A DNA stretch of 48,403 nt from DUVY01 sp036562755 (lineage in GTDB: Bacteria > Bacillota > Clostridia > Christensenellales > DUVY01): assembly GCA_036562755.1 (NCBI GenBank), contig DATCJN010000036.1, positions 1 to 48,403 on the forward strand, in the 5' to 3' direction. Under the pieces are notes generated by a model. The model ran no database searches. It was not told the DNA's origin and was given only the letters and a program-made list of their open reading frames with translations. The position numbers and the translations under genes were made by a program. Below are positions 16,643-25,456 of the stretch, in pieces (positions within the stretch are counted from its first letter, which is position 1; each line of letters starts with the position of its first letter).

Positions 16643-17416
16643 GTGCATAAAAAATATCTGCCGATAGGCGTTTTTGACAGCGGGGCGGGCGGCATTACCG
16701 TTCTAAAGACTTGCGCACAAGTCTTGCCCAATGAAAATTTTTTGTATTACGGCGATACAAAAAACAGCCCGTATGGCAATCTTTCCGACCAGCAGATTAC
16801 CGAGCTGACCTTTTGCGCTGTAGATAAGCTAATATCCAAGGGCGTAAAGGCTGTCGTTATCGCTTGCAACACGGCAACTGCCGCAGCCATTAACGCGCTT
16901 AGAGCAAAACATAATGATTTGGACATCATAGGCATAGAACCCGCAATAAAGCCCGCTTGTTTAAAAACAGACGGCAAGGTTTTGGTTTTGTTGACTCAAG
17001 CGGCCGCGCGCCAAGACAAATTTAGGTCCTTAATACAAAGATGCGGCTTAGAAAAAATAATCGTTTGTCCTCTAAAAGATCTAGCCCAAAAAATAGAACA
17101 TAATATAGACGATTTTAATAAGCTAAGGCCGTATATTTTTAATATCTTACGCGACTATCAAAATAGCGATATAAAAGCTGTTGTTTTAGGGTGCACGCAC
17201 TATATCTTTGTAAGAGATTTAATAGCCCAAGTCTTTCCCAACGCGGTTTTATACGACGGCAATACGGGAGTTGCAAACCGTATAAAAGATTTGCTTAGCA
17301 AAAAAGATTTGCTTAACGACGCCAATCAAAAACAGATCGTTGAATTATATTCTTCAGATTCAAAATATCAATTAATCTATCAAAACCTTTGGCAAAAATA
17401 CAGCAATAATTTTTAA
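16643..17416 (+). CDS. murI: Glutamate racemase
   Basis: Converts L- to D-glutamate for peptidoglycan. The 257 residues include GVFDSGAGGITVL (residues 9-21), the first catalytic cysteine in IACNTATA (Cys75) and the second in LGCTHY (about Cys184). The start is GTG at 16643: the conserved N-terminus begins a few residues later and no other start fits. No ribosome site precedes it. A TATAAT at 16629-16634 would place transcription start within a couple of bases of the GTG, so this could be a third leaderless gene, but I find no good -35 box. Confidence 0.95.
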   Translation: MHKKYLPIGVFDSGAGGITVLKTCAQVLPNENFLYYGDTKNSPYGNLSDQQITELTFCAVDKLISKGVKAVVIACNTATAAAINALRAKHNDLDIIGIEPAIKPACLKTDGKVLVLLTQAAARQDKFRSLIQRCGLEKIIVCPLKDLAQKIEHNIDDFNKLRPYIFNILRDYQNSDIKAVVLGCTHYIFVRDLIAQVFPNAVLYDGNTGVANRIKDLLSKKDLLNDANQKQIVELYSSDSKYQLIYQNLWQKYSNNF

Positions 17417-17431
17417 ATTAATGTTTTTTTG

Positions 17432-17460
17432 TTGCTTATTAACTCTTTAATAATTATAAT
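17432..17460 (+). promoter_or_regulatory. surE promoter placed for a near-leaderless transcript
   Basis: TTGCTT (17432-17437), exactly 17 bases, TATAAT (17455-17460). Predicted transcription start is 17467, one base before the surE ATG at 17468. No Shine-Dalgarno sequence is present. The design is the same as at lepA. Confidence 0.72.
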
Positions 17461-17467
17461 AAATCCC

Positions 17468-18223
17468 ATGAGATTATTCTTGACGAACGACGACGGTATC
17501 TTAGCCAAAGGCTTATTACTTCTCGCAAAAGGCTTAATGCAAGAGCACGAAGTATTTATCGTAGCTCCCGACAGGCAAAGGTCGGCTTGCGGGCATTCGC
17601 TCACAATTCATACGCCCATAAAGTATAACCAAATCAATCTTATACCCGGTATCGAATGTTACAAGACGGACGGCACGCCCGCGGATTGCGTAAAATTCGG
17701 CTTAGCGCAATTATATAAAGGCAAGCCTGATTTAATAATATCGGGCATTAACTACGGCTCTAATTTGGGAACGGATATTATTTATTCCGGAACGGTTTCC
17801 GCAGCCTTTGAGGGCAAAATTTTGGGCGTAAAATCTATAGCGGTAAGCATTACCGAACACGAACCAGAAGACAAAATAGTCTTAGAGGCGGTAGAGTTTA
17901 TTAAGCAAAATTTGGAAAAAATTTACAACCTTGAAATGCCTGATAAGACTATTTTAAATATTAATTATCCCTATGTTTCCCAAGTAAAAGGCGTAAGACT
18001 TGCTTCCATGGGCTATAATGAATATGACGACGAGTATATAAAAGGCACGGCGGCTAATATGTATTGGTTAAAAGGCAAGCCGATTCAACACGATAAGAAT
18101 ATGCCCGATACCGACGTGGAACTGTGCCGTCAAGGATACATCACCATTACGCCAATTTCTTTCGATTTGACCGATAATGATTTCTTAAATAAACTCAGAC
18201 AAGAAGGCGTTTTTGATAAGTGA
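17468..18223 (+). CDS. surE: 5'/3'-nucleotidase SurE
   Basis: Metal-dependent survival-protein phosphatase acting on nucleoside monophosphates. From ATG 17468 the protein is 251 residues and begins MRLFLTNDDGI, the canonical metal-binding N-terminus; an upstream start at 17429 would add 13 hydrophobic residues not found in the family. SGINYGSNLG (about residues 95-104) and YSGTVSAAFEG (about 108-118) are further signatures. Its last codons overlap the start (GTGA) of the HI0933-type flavoprotein, so the downstream genes to ispH-S1 may form one operon driven from this promoter. Confidence 0.95.
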   Translation: MRLFLTNDDGILAKGLLLLAKGLMQEHEVFIVAPDRQRSACGHSLTIHTPIKYNQINLIPGIECYKTDGTPADCVKFGLAQLYKGKPDLIISGINYGSNLGTDIIYSGTVSAAFEGKILGVKSIAVSITEHEPEDKIVLEAVEFIKQNLEKIYNLEMPDKTILNINYPYVSQVKGVRLASMGYNEYDDEYIKGTAANMYWLKGKPIQHDKNMPDTDVELCRQGYITITPISFDLTDNDFLNKLRQEGVFDK

Positions 18224-19446
18224 AAATCGCGATAATAGGCGCCGGTCCTGCCGGAATGATGGCGGCTGTTTCTGCCGCTCAAGCGGGAGCGCAGGCGCTC
18301 TTACTAGAGAAGAATAATAAATTAGGCAAAAAATTATATATCACGGGCAAAGGTCGTTGCAATCTTACCAACGACGTCTCGCCTCAGGAATTTTTAAAAA
18401 ACGTTGTTTCCAACCCAAAATTTTTATACAGCGCGATAAACCGCTTTACTCCGCAGGATACCGTTAACTTTTTTGAGCAAAACGGCTGTCCCTTAAAAGT
18501 CGAAAGGGGCGGACGCGTTTTTCCATTATCCGACCATTCCAGCGATATTATAAAGACATTTGAAAAAGCGCTTAATAAACACGGCGTTGAAGTTAAATTA
18601 AATTGCCAAGTTATTGATATATCAAAAAGCGGCGACAGCTTTGAGATCGTTTGCTCCGACGGCAATAAAATAATATCCGATTGTGTTATAATAGCTTGCG
18701 GGGGCAAAAGTTATCCGGCAACAGGCAGCACAGGCGACGGATATTTCTTGGCCAAAAAATTTGGGCATACTATCATTGACGCTGTTCCCGGACTTGTATC
18801 TATAAGCGTCAAGGAAGACGTTTCCTCCCTGCAAGGTTTGTCGTTAAAAAACGTGTCTTTGAGCGCAGAATACCAAGAAAAAGTCGTGTCCGAACTTTTT
18901 GGCGAGATGCTGTTTACCCAAAACGGAGTGAGCGGTCCCATAGTTTTGAGCACGAGCAGCAAGATAAATAGATTGCCTTTAGATAAAGTCAAGCTCTATA
19001 TAGATTTTAAGCCAGCGCTGGACGTTAACAAACTTGACGAAAGAATTTTAAGAGATTTTTCTAAATACCAAAACAAGCTATTCAAAAACGCGCTGGACGA
19101 CCTTTTGCCCAAGAGCTTGATACCAGAGATTATCAAACGCAGCGGCATAGACGAAAATCAGAGGGTAAACATTATTACCAAAAACCAGAGGCAGAATTTA
19201 ATCAACGCTCTAAAACGTTTTGAGTTAAATGTAGCGTCTTTAGACGGATTTGAAAGAGCCATTATTACATGCGGGGGAGTAGATACCAAAGAAATAAATC
19301 CCTCAAGGTTGGAGAGCAAACTGGTCAAAGGTTTATATTTTGCGGGCGAAGTAATCGATGTGGATGCCTATACGGGCGGATATAACATTCAAATAGCGAT
19401 TTCGACGGGTTATCTTGCTGGCGTAAGCGCGGCAAGAGGGTTATAA
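18220..19446 (+). CDS. HI0933-type FAD-dependent oxidoreductase (YhiN-like)
   Basis: Flavoprotein of the BaiN/HI0933 family, widely conserved and of unclear cellular substrate. The 408-residue protein has the FAD-binding start AIIGAGPAGMMAA (residues 3-15), the family signature GKGRCNLTN (about 44-52) and the C-terminal FAD motif with CGGVDTKEI and YTGGYNIQIA (about 390-399). Start is GTG 18220 in a GTGA overlap with surE. In Clostridia this gene commonly precedes cmk-plsC-ispH, as it does here, with aroH inserted between. Confidence 0.92.
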   Translation: MKIAIIGAGPAGMMAAVSAAQAGAQALLLEKNNKLGKKLYITGKGRCNLTNDVSPQEFLKNVVSNPKFLYSAINRFTPQDTVNFFEQNGCPLKVERGGRVFPLSDHSSDIIKTFEKALNKHGVEVKLNCQVIDISKSGDSFEIVCSDGNKIISDCVIIACGGKSYPATGSTGDGYFLAKKFGHTIIDAVPGLVSISVKEDVSSLQGLSLKNVSLSAEYQEKVVSELFGEMLFTQNGVSGPIVLSTSSKINRLPLDKVKLYIDFKPALDVNKLDERILRDFSKYQNKLFKNALDDLLPKSLIPEIIKRSGIDENQRVNIITKNQRQNLINALKRFELNVASLDGFERAIITCGGVDTKEINPSRLESKLVKGLYFAGEVIDVDAYTGGYNIQIAISTGYLAGVSAARGL

Positions 19447-19478
19447 TATAAGGGGAAAAAATTTTTGGGGAAGGTACT

Positions 19479-19859
19479 ATGAAGGCAATTGTAGATATTA
19501 CTTCGATAAGAGGAGCGATTACTATCGAAGAGGACAGCGCCGAGGAAATTATTAACGCCACTAAAGAATTGATGAGCGAATTAGCCCAAAAAAACGATTT
19601 AAATAATCCTAACAAAAAAATAATAAGCATACATATCAGCACCACAAAAGATATTACCGCCATGTATCCCGCGGCGGTTTTGAGAGAGATGGGCTATAAC
19701 GATGCGGCGTTATTTTCTTCTCTGGAGCCTGACATGAAGAATTCTTTGGCTAGATGTATAAGGCTTATGGTAAACGTGGCCAGTTATTCAGGGTTGTTAG
19801 AACCCAAACACGTATATTTAAAAAAGGCGCAAATTCTGCGTCCCGATTTGGTGAAATAA
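19479..19859 (+). CDS. aroH: Monofunctional chorismate mutase, AroH type
   Basis: Converts chorismate to prephenate. The 126-residue protein is the small trimeric AroH class of Bacillus: SIRGAITIEED at residues 9-19 (active-site Arg11), YPAAVLREMG (about 63-72), CIRLM with Arg95 and the C-terminal LRPDL. It provides the mutase activity that the prephenate dehydratase at 36459 lacks. Start ATG at 19479 lies 7 bases after the GGGGAAGG-type site. cmk starts two bases after the stop. Confidence 0.94.
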   Translation: MKAIVDITSIRGAITIEEDSAEEIINATKELMSELAQKNDLNNPNKKIISIHISTTKDITAMYPAAVLREMGYNDAALFSSLEPDMKNSLARCIRLMVNVASYSGLLEPKHVYLKKAQILRPDLVK

Positions 19860-19861
19860 AA

Positions 19862-20527
19862 ATGCGTTATTCTATAGCTATTGACGGACCAAGCGGAGCG
19901 GGCAAGAGCACAATAGCTTCGGCTTTGGCTAAAGAACTGGGAATACTTCATCTGGACACAGGCGCCATGTATCGCGCAGTAGGTTTAAAGGTCTTGAGGC
20001 TAGGCCTGGACTTTTCGGATGAAAAAGCTATTTCCGAAGTTTTAGCAAACACAGAAATAGACATAAAATTTGAAAACGGCGTCCAAAAGGTATATTTAGA
20101 CGGCGAAGACGTAAACTCTTTAATTAGACTGCATGAGGTTTCTAAGGCGGCGGCCGCGACGTCAAGCTTAAGGTGCGTTAGAGAAAAACTTGCCCAAGCG
20201 CAGAGAAATATAGCCTTAAAATACGATATGGTGGTGGATGGAAGAGATATAGGCACTTATGTCTTGCCTGACGCAAAATTTAAATTCTTTTTAACCGCCA
20301 ACGAAGAAGTGCGCGCCAAGAGAAGATACGAAGAATTAAGAGAAAAAGGACAAAGCATAGATTTTAACACTGTTTTGGAAGATATAAAAAAACGCGATAT
20401 AATGGATATGACAAGAGAGATCGCGCCGCTAAAAAAGGCTTCAGATGCGATTGAAATAGATTCTTCGTATATGACGCCCAACCAAGTAGTGCAAACAATG
20501 TTAAAATATATTAAGGAACGCTTATGA
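19862..20527 (+). CDS. cmk: Cytidylate kinase
   Basis: Phosphorylates CMP and dCMP with ATP. The 221-residue protein from ATG 19862 starts MRYSIAIDGPSGAGKST, the P-loop (residues 9-17), followed by DTGAMYRA (about residues 34-41) and DGRDIGT (about 124-130), all family signatures. A longer reading that enters aroH in another frame has no family support. It ends in an ATGA overlap with plsC. Typical clostridial neighbourhood. Confidence 0.96.
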   Translation: MRYSIAIDGPSGAGKSTIASALAKELGILHLDTGAMYRAVGLKVLRLGLDFSDEKAISEVLANTEIDIKFENGVQKVYLDGEDVNSLIRLHEVSKAAAATSSLRCVREKLAQAQRNIALKYDMVVDGRDIGTYVLPDAKFKFFLTANEEVRAKRRYEELREKGQSIDFNTVLEDIKKRDIMDMTREIAPLKKASDAIEIDSSYMTPNQVVQTMLKYIKERL

Positions 20528-21231
20528 CATTTTTATATTTAATCGCGGTTATATTGCTTTTAATACCCGTTTTGATATTGTATCCAATACAGGTTTTGGG
20601 TAAGAAGAGAAAGCCCAAAGGCAAATTAATTTTGGTTAGCAATCACATGTCTGCGGCTGATCCGTTTTTGCTTGCCGCTCATCATAACCGTCAAATCTAT
20701 TTTTTGGGCAAAAGCGAATTTACAAAGGATTCAAAATTCGTAAAAACAATATTTAAGTGGCTAGGCGTTATATCCATTGACAGAGGCAAGCCCGATATTG
20801 CCGCTATTAAAGCAGTAATAAACCGCTTAAATCAAGGCAAAACTGTGGGAATATATCCCGAAGGAACGAGAAATTATAAAAACGAGGATATTCAACCGCT
20901 AAAAAGCGGCAGTGTCATGTTTGCTTTAAAAACAGACGCGCCCGTTGTTCCTATGATACTTTGGCGGCGTCCTAAGATGTTTAGAAAAAATATCTATATA
21001 ACGGGCGATTCAGTGGATTTGAGCGAATTCAAGGACCAAAAATTAACCAACGAAGTTTTGTCCAAGGCTGACGAAGTTTTATATGATTATATGCAAAAAC
21101 TTCATAAAACCGTTCGATATTATGCCGCTTTAAAGGGAAAGGAAAAAAGGCAATTAAAAAGAAAGCTAAACGATAAAAATATAAGATTTATTGATATTTA
21201 TAACGAGCTTTTTGAAAATAATAAAATGTGA
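20524..21231 (+). CDS. plsC: 1-acyl-sn-glycerol-3-phosphate acyltransferase
   Basis: Membrane-associated acyltransferase making phosphatidic acid. The 235-residue protein begins with a hydrophobic helix (residues 1-22), then the acyltransferase motifs in the form NHMSAADPF (H-x4-D with Ser, about residues 40-48), FLGKSEF and YPEGTRN (about 115-121). The C-terminal third is Lys-rich and may face the membrane surface. The start overlaps the cmk stop by four bases and ispH-S1 follows after six. Confidence 0.93.
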   Translation: MTFLYLIAVILLLIPVLILYPIQVLGKKRKPKGKLILVSNHMSAADPFLLAAHHNRQIYFLGKSEFTKDSKFVKTIFKWLGVISIDRGKPDIAAIKAVINRLNQGKTVGIYPEGTRNYKNEDIQPLKSGSVMFALKTDAPVVPMILWRRPKMFRKNIYITGDSVDLSEFKDQKLTNEVLSKADEVLYDYMQKLHKTVRYYAALKGKEKRQLKRKLNDKNIRFIDIYNELFENNKM

Positions 21232-21237
21232 AAACCA

Positions 21238-23352
21238 ATGATAGATAAAGTCATAGTAGCAAAAAACATAGGATTCTGCTTTGGCGTAGAAAGAGCGGTT
21301 AACGCGGCCAAAAAGCATGCTTTTGAAGGAATTTGCTCTTTAGGGCCTGTAATACATAACCGCGCGGTTGTCGAAGATTTGGAAAGAAAAGGCTTAAAAA
21401 CCGTAGAAAATATAGCCGAGATAACATCGTCCAAAGTGTTAATTAGATCGCATGGCGCCGCCAAGGCGGTTTACGACGAGCTAAAAAATAGGGGAATAGA
21501 GATAATTGACGCGACCTGCCCATATGTAAAAAAGATACATAAAATCGTTCATAAATATTATTCTCAAGGCTATCAAATTGTTATAGCGGGCAAGAAAAAC
21601 CACAGCGAAGTAATTGGTATAAACGGTTGGTGTGACAATACCGCGATTATAATTAATTCCCACGAGGACATTCCGTATATAGAATCAGATAAAATATGCG
21701 TAGTTGCCCAAACTACATTTTCGGTTAAAGAATACGAGATAATATCACAATATTTTAACAACTTAAATCAAAAATCAGTTGTAGTTTTTAATACAATTTG
21801 CTATACTACCAGTGAACGCCAGGAGGAAGCTGTCGAACTCAGTCGAAAATGCGACTGCATGTTGGTGATAGGTTGCTCCGATAGTTCAAATACCAATAAA
21901 TTGCTAGATATTTGCAGGCAAAATTGCCCAAACGCTTTTTTAATCGAAAAGCTTGAAGATTTAAAAATTATTTTCCCCAATTTATTTGGTTTAGTAGGAA
22001 TTATAGCGGGTGCGTCCACCCCTGGTGAGCTGATTTTGGAGGTTAACAATTATATGAACGACAACATCAAAGAGGGTTCGTTTGAGGATCTTTTGGCAAA
22101 TAACCCTGTTGTCAACTATGTCAAAGGCACAAAAGTAAAAGACGCAGAGATTTTATTTGCAGACGAAAAAGGTATCCATGTAAAACTAGACGGCAAGAAC
22201 GACGGACTTATTCCGCCTGACGAAGTCGAATTAAACGGAGAATACAACCCTGAGAAATATAATCCAGGCGATAAAATAGATATAGAAATCCTTGGACCCA
22301 AAGACGACGAAACGGGCTGCATACCCGCTTCTAAGAAAAAAATAGAAGAAAAGAAGCAGCAAGATAAGTTAGTCGATGGAATAAGAAACGGCGAGGAATT
22401 TTCTATCACCGTTAAAGCCGTTAAAGGCGGTCTGTTAGGCAGATACGGCAGCTATAGAGTATTTGTTCCTCAATCCCATGTTGCCGAACGCTATGTAACC
22501 GATCTAGCGCCTTACAACAATCAAAAGGTTCGTCTTACCGTGCTTGAAATAGACGACGTCAAGAAAAAGATAACCGCGTCTCAAAAACTTATTCTTGCTA
22601 AAGAACGCAAGGCAAGAGAAGAAGAACGCCGCGCTAAAGAAGACGCTGTTTTGAATAGCATCAACGAGGGCGACAAAGTAAAGGGCAAATTTGTAAGATC
22701 TACTCCGTTTGGCGCGTTTATTGATGTTGACGGTTTAGATTGTCTATGCCGCATATCCGATATTTCTTGGAACAAGATAGGCAAAGTAGAAGATGTTTTG
22801 ACTTTGAACGAAGAATATGAGTTCTTGGTTTTATCGGTAGATAGAGAAAAGAGAAAGGTAAGCTTAGGATATAAACAATTGCATCCTCATCCTTTCCAAG
22901 AAGTAGCGGCAAAATATCCCGTCGGTTCTATAGTAACCGGCACGGTAGCAAAACTTGAAGAATACGGCGCGTTTGTCGAAATAGAAAATAATATCCGAGG
23001 TTTGGTACATATTTCCGAAGCGGCTCACGGTTATGTCAAGAAGATAACCGATGTATTAAAGGTCGGACAAGAAGTTACCGCTAAGGTAATTAAGATTGAT
23101 AATGATAACCGCAAAATCTCTTTGAGTATTAAGGCTGTTCTGCCTAAAGAAGAAAAACAAGAAGAAATAGCTCAGGACAAAGCTCAAGATTCCAAACCTG
23201 AAGAAAAGAAAGAGGAAAAGAAAGAAGAAAGGAAATCTAAAGAGCCTCGTAAGCGCGCTAAGGTTGATAGGTCTGAGGAAGATGTTCCTACTCAATGGAT
23301 GGAAGGCACGACCAATACGCCTCTAGCCGATTTATTGAAAGATTTTAAATAA
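21238..23352 (+). CDS. ispH: IspH (HMBPP reductase) fused to ribosomal protein S1-like domains
   Basis: Bifunctional fusion known in Clostridia. Residues 1 to about 285 are 4-hydroxy-3-methylbut-2-enyl diphosphate reductase, the last step of the MEP isoprenoid pathway, with the three cluster cysteines Cys14 (IGFCFGVERA), Cys94 (DATCPYV) and Cys188 (NTICYTT). Residues about 295-655 hold four S1-type RNA-binding domains; the last two are best preserved (FVRSTPFGAFIDV near 490 and LEEYGAFVEI near 577). The 50-residue end is a Lys/Glu-rich low-complexity segment. How the two halves are linked in function is not established. A terminator follows at 23377. Confidence 0.95.
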   Translation: MIDKVIVAKNIGFCFGVERAVNAAKKHAFEGICSLGPVIHNRAVVEDLERKGLKTVENIAEITSSKVLIRSHGAAKAVYDELKNRGIEIIDATCPYVKKIHKIVHKYYSQGYQIVIAGKKNHSEVIGINGWCDNTAIIINSHEDIPYIESDKICVVAQTTFSVKEYEIISQYFNNLNQKSVVVFNTICYTTSERQEEAVELSRKCDCMLVIGCSDSSNTNKLLDICRQNCPNAFLIEKLEDLKIIFPNLFGLVGIIAGASTPGELILEVNNYMNDNIKEGSFEDLLANNPVVNYVKGTKVKDAEILFADEKGIHVKLDGKNDGLIPPDEVELNGEYNPEKYNPGDKIDIEILGPKDDETGCIPASKKKIEEKKQQDKLVDGIRNGEEFSITVKAVKGGLLGRYGSYRVFVPQSHVAERYVTDLAPYNNQKVRLTVLEIDDVKKKITASQKLILAKERKAREEERRAKEDAVLNSINEGDKVKGKFVRSTPFGAFIDVDGLDCLCRISDISWNKIGKVEDVLTLNEEYEFLVLSVDREKRKVSLGYKQLHPHPFQEVAAKYPVGSIVTGTVAKLEEYGAFVEIENNIRGLVHISEAAHGYVKKITDVLKVGQEVTAKVIKIDNDNRKISLSIKAVLPKEEKQEEIAQDKAQDSKPEEKKEEKKEERKSKEPRKRAKVDRSEEDVPTQWMEGTTNTPLADLLKDFK

Positions 23353-23376
23353 TCCATAGAATCAAAATTGACAATG

Positions 23377-23405
23377 GACCGTCAACTTTATGGAGACGGT
23401 CTTTT
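23377..23405 (+). terminator. Terminator after ispH-S1
   Basis: GACCGTC (23377-23383) pairs with GACGGTC (23395-23401), followed by TTTT. It ends the surE-to-ispH gene run. Confidence 0.85.
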
Positions 23406-23420
23406 AATTATAAAGGGTCT

Positions 23421-23448
23421 TTGAATTTTATATATAATGCTGTAAAAT
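23421..23448 (+). promoter_or_regulatory. Promoter of the DUF2156 gene
   Basis: TTGAAT (23421-23426), a 16-base spacer and TAAAAT (23443-23448), about 30 bases before the start codon. Confidence 0.55.
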
Positions 23449-23477
23449 ATATAAAATACTAATGACTGGGTGATTGA

Positions 23478-24416
23478 ATGACTAATGATTTAAGATTTAA
23501 GCCGATAACTATTAACGATAAACCTATATTTGACGAATTCTTTGTCAACAACGACAGCATTTCGTGCGTCAACGATTTCAGCACCGTATTTTGCTGGAAT
23601 GTGTCAGGCGAAGCCAGATATACGATAGTAGATGACGATGTATTATTAATTTATAATATCTACGACGGAAAAAAGGTTTATTATTTTCCTATAAGCAAGA
23701 GCAGGAAAGATATTAGAGCTTACATCGAATTGATTTGGAATCTTGAGGATTGTAATTGTCATTTCATAGCGCAAGCGGAAGAAAAAGCTATAGACCAGAT
23801 AAAAGATATAGCAGGCTACCAACTAATCAAAGATAGAGATTTTTCCGATTATATTTATCTAACCAAAGATTTGATTGAACTAAAAGGCAAAAAATACCAC
23901 GCTAAAAGAAATCATTTGAATAAATTTATAAACTCATATAAATATACATTTAGAGAATATACCGAGAACGACTATCAACAATGTATGGATTTGTTTGATA
24001 TATGGATAACTAACAGCAATACTAGCCCGTCATATGAGAAGGTAGCCATTGATTTGGCGTTAAAGAATTATAAAGCGCTCGGTCTAAAATGCGGCGTGAT
24101 AGAAATAGACGGTAAGATTAGAGCTTTTTCTATAAACAGTATCTTGCCTAATAAAAAAGCGGGCAATGTCTTGTTTGAAAAAGCTGATATAAATTACAAC
24201 GGTATTTTTGCTGCAATAAACAACTTTAGCGTTAAAGAATTTTTTCAAGATGTCGAATATGTCAATCGACAAGAGGATATGGGCATAGAAGGATTAAGAA
24301 AAGCTAAACTTTCCTATCATCCGGCGTTTATATTAACTAAATATAAACTAATTTGCCAAAAAGAAGAAAAAATTAATGCCAAAAAACCGTTAGAACAATT
24401 GACAATTTTACGATAA
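23478..24416 (+). CDS. DUF2156 (phosphatidylglycerol lysyltransferase-type GNAT) protein
   Basis: Soluble protein related to the C-terminal domain of aminoacyl-phosphatidylglycerol synthases (MprF); function of stand-alone clostridial members is not known. The 312 residues show the family pattern: DLIELKGKKYHAKRNHLNKF region near residue 130-150, a GNAT-like second half, and the C-terminal signature NRQEDMGIEGLRKAKLSYHP (about 257-276). No membrane helices are present, so it is not a full MprF flippase-synthase. Start ATG 23478 has GGGTGA about 5 bases upstream. The ATP synthase promoter lies inside its 3' end. Confidence 0.88.
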   Translation: MTNDLRFKPITINDKPIFDEFFVNNDSISCVNDFSTVFCWNVSGEARYTIVDDDVLLIYNIYDGKKVYYFPISKSRKDIRAYIELIWNLEDCNCHFIAQAEEKAIDQIKDIAGYQLIKDRDFSDYIYLTKDLIELKGKKYHAKRNHLNKFINSYKYTFREYTENDYQQCMDLFDIWITNSNTSPSYEKVAIDLALKNYKALGLKCGVIEIDGKIRAFSINSILPNKKAGNVLFEKADINYNGIFAAINNFSVKEFFQDVEYVNRQEDMGIEGLRKAKLSYHPAFILTKYKLICQKEEKINAKKPLEQLTILR

Positions 24417-24428
24417 AGCACATAATAT
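24399..24428 (+). promoter_or_regulatory. ATP synthase operon promoter
   Basis: Consensus TTGACA (24399-24404), an 18-base spacer and TAATAT (24423-24428). The -35 box lies within the last codons of the DUF2156 gene. The leader to atpB is about 35 bases. Confidence 0.65.
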
Positions 24429-24468
24429 TATATAATTTTTAAATACATAACCATTAGAGGACGATTTG

Positions 24469-25143
24469 ATGCCGATAACAACCTTAAGCGCGTCAATGCC
24501 TGAAATTAAGGCAAAAGAAATTAAAATAGGCGGTTTTACGATTACCGAAACGATGCTGAGTTTTTCAATTGTCGTTTTAGCGCTGATCGTAATCGCGGTC
24601 ATAATAAGAGTAGTTCTTATTCCTCGCTGGCAAAAAAGCAACAAAGTAGGCGGTTTTCAATTAATGCTTGAAGGATTAGTCAGCATGGTGGATGACACGG
24701 CAAGAGAACTTACGGAAGAAGACGCCTCGTTCTTCGGTCCTATTTATTTTGCCACCGCTTGCATTATTTGCTTGGGAACTTTGATCGAGATGTTCGGACT
24801 TCGTCCGCCCATTTCGGATTTTAACGTAACCCTTGTGTTAGGTCTTATGACTTACATAATTATCCAAGTTTACGGCTTTAGAAAGAAAAAGTTAAAAAGA
24901 GCGTTAAGATATCTTAATCCCATAAATATAGTCACGGATACCGTGGTGCCTTTTTCATTAGCGTTAAGAATGTTCGGCAGCGTATTTAGCGGATATCTTA
25001 TAATGCACTTGATCTATTCGTTGCCGTTTCCAATATTTTATCCGCTTTTAGGCAATTTAATATTTACCGTGTTTCACGCAATAATGCAAAGCTATGTATT
25101 TATAATGCTTTCATTGTGTTTTATATCAGAAGTTATCGATTAG
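24469..25143 (+). CDS. atpB: ATP synthase Fo subunit a
   Basis: Membrane subunit that forms the ion half-channels against the c-ring. The 224-residue protein has about five to six hydrophobic helices and the essential arginine in SLALRMFGS (about residue 168). The last helix carries HAIMQSYVFIML, equivalent to the IQAFIFxML stretch of the family. The ATG at 24469 is preferred over a TTG one codon earlier because AGAGG lies 8 bases upstream. First gene of the operon; no atpI precedes it. Confidence 0.95.
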   Translation: MPITTLSASMPEIKAKEIKIGGFTITETMLSFSIVVLALIVIAVIIRVVLIPRWQKSNKVGGFQLMLEGLVSMVDDTARELTEEDASFFGPIYFATACIICLGTLIEMFGLRPPISDFNVTLVLGLMTYIIIQVYGFRKKKLKRALRYLNPINIVTDTVVPFSLALRMFGSVFSGYLIMHLIYSLPFPIFYPLLGNLIFTVFHAIMQSYVFIMLSLCFISEVID

Positions 25144-25158
25144 CAAAAGGAGAACAAC

Positions 25159-25437
25159 ATGGCGCAAGTACTATCACAAATTCAATTATTGGCTATAAGC
25201 GTAGCGAATTTATTAGCCCAAGTCGATTTAAAGCCCATTGGCATTGGACTTGCGGTATTTACCGGCATTGGCGCAGGCATAGGTATAGGCATTGCTACCG
25301 GCAAAGCGGTAGAAGCTATCGCGCGTCAGCCTGAGGCCGCAGGAAAAATCAGAACAGTGCTTTTGATCGGTTTAGGCTTTGCCGAATCCACGGCTATATA
25401 CGGAACATTTATAGCTATAATGATGATATTCTTCTAA
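25159..25437 (+). CDS. atpE: ATP synthase Fo subunit c
   Basis: Ring-forming rotor subunit, 92 residues, two helices with the connecting loop ARQPEA (residues 55-60). The ion-binding Glu76 sits in AESTAIY, so Glu76, Ser77, Thr78 and Tyr81 match four positions of the sodium site known from Ilyobacter (Glu65, Ser66, Thr67, Tyr70). The fifth, Gln32 of Ilyobacter, corresponds by exact spacing to Ile43 here. Ion specificity therefore remains open. The N-terminus is longer than usual by about 15-20 residues and is hydrophobic. AAAGGAG precedes the ATG. Confidence 0.96.
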   Translation: MAQVLSQIQLLAISVANLLAQVDLKPIGIGLAVFTGIGAGIGIGIATGKAVEAIARQPEAAGKIRTVLLIGLGFAESTAIYGTFIAIMMIFF

Positions 25438-25456
25438 GAATAAAAGGTAAGAAGTT

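Noticed and set aside
16603..16643. murI as a confident third leaderless gene
   Set aside because: The TATAAT is well placed, but no credible -35 box lies 16-18 bases upstream; kept only as a possibility.
21238..23352. IspH-S1 as a novel fusion
   Set aside because: This fusion is already known from many Clostridia, so it is a taxonomic marker rather than a discovery.
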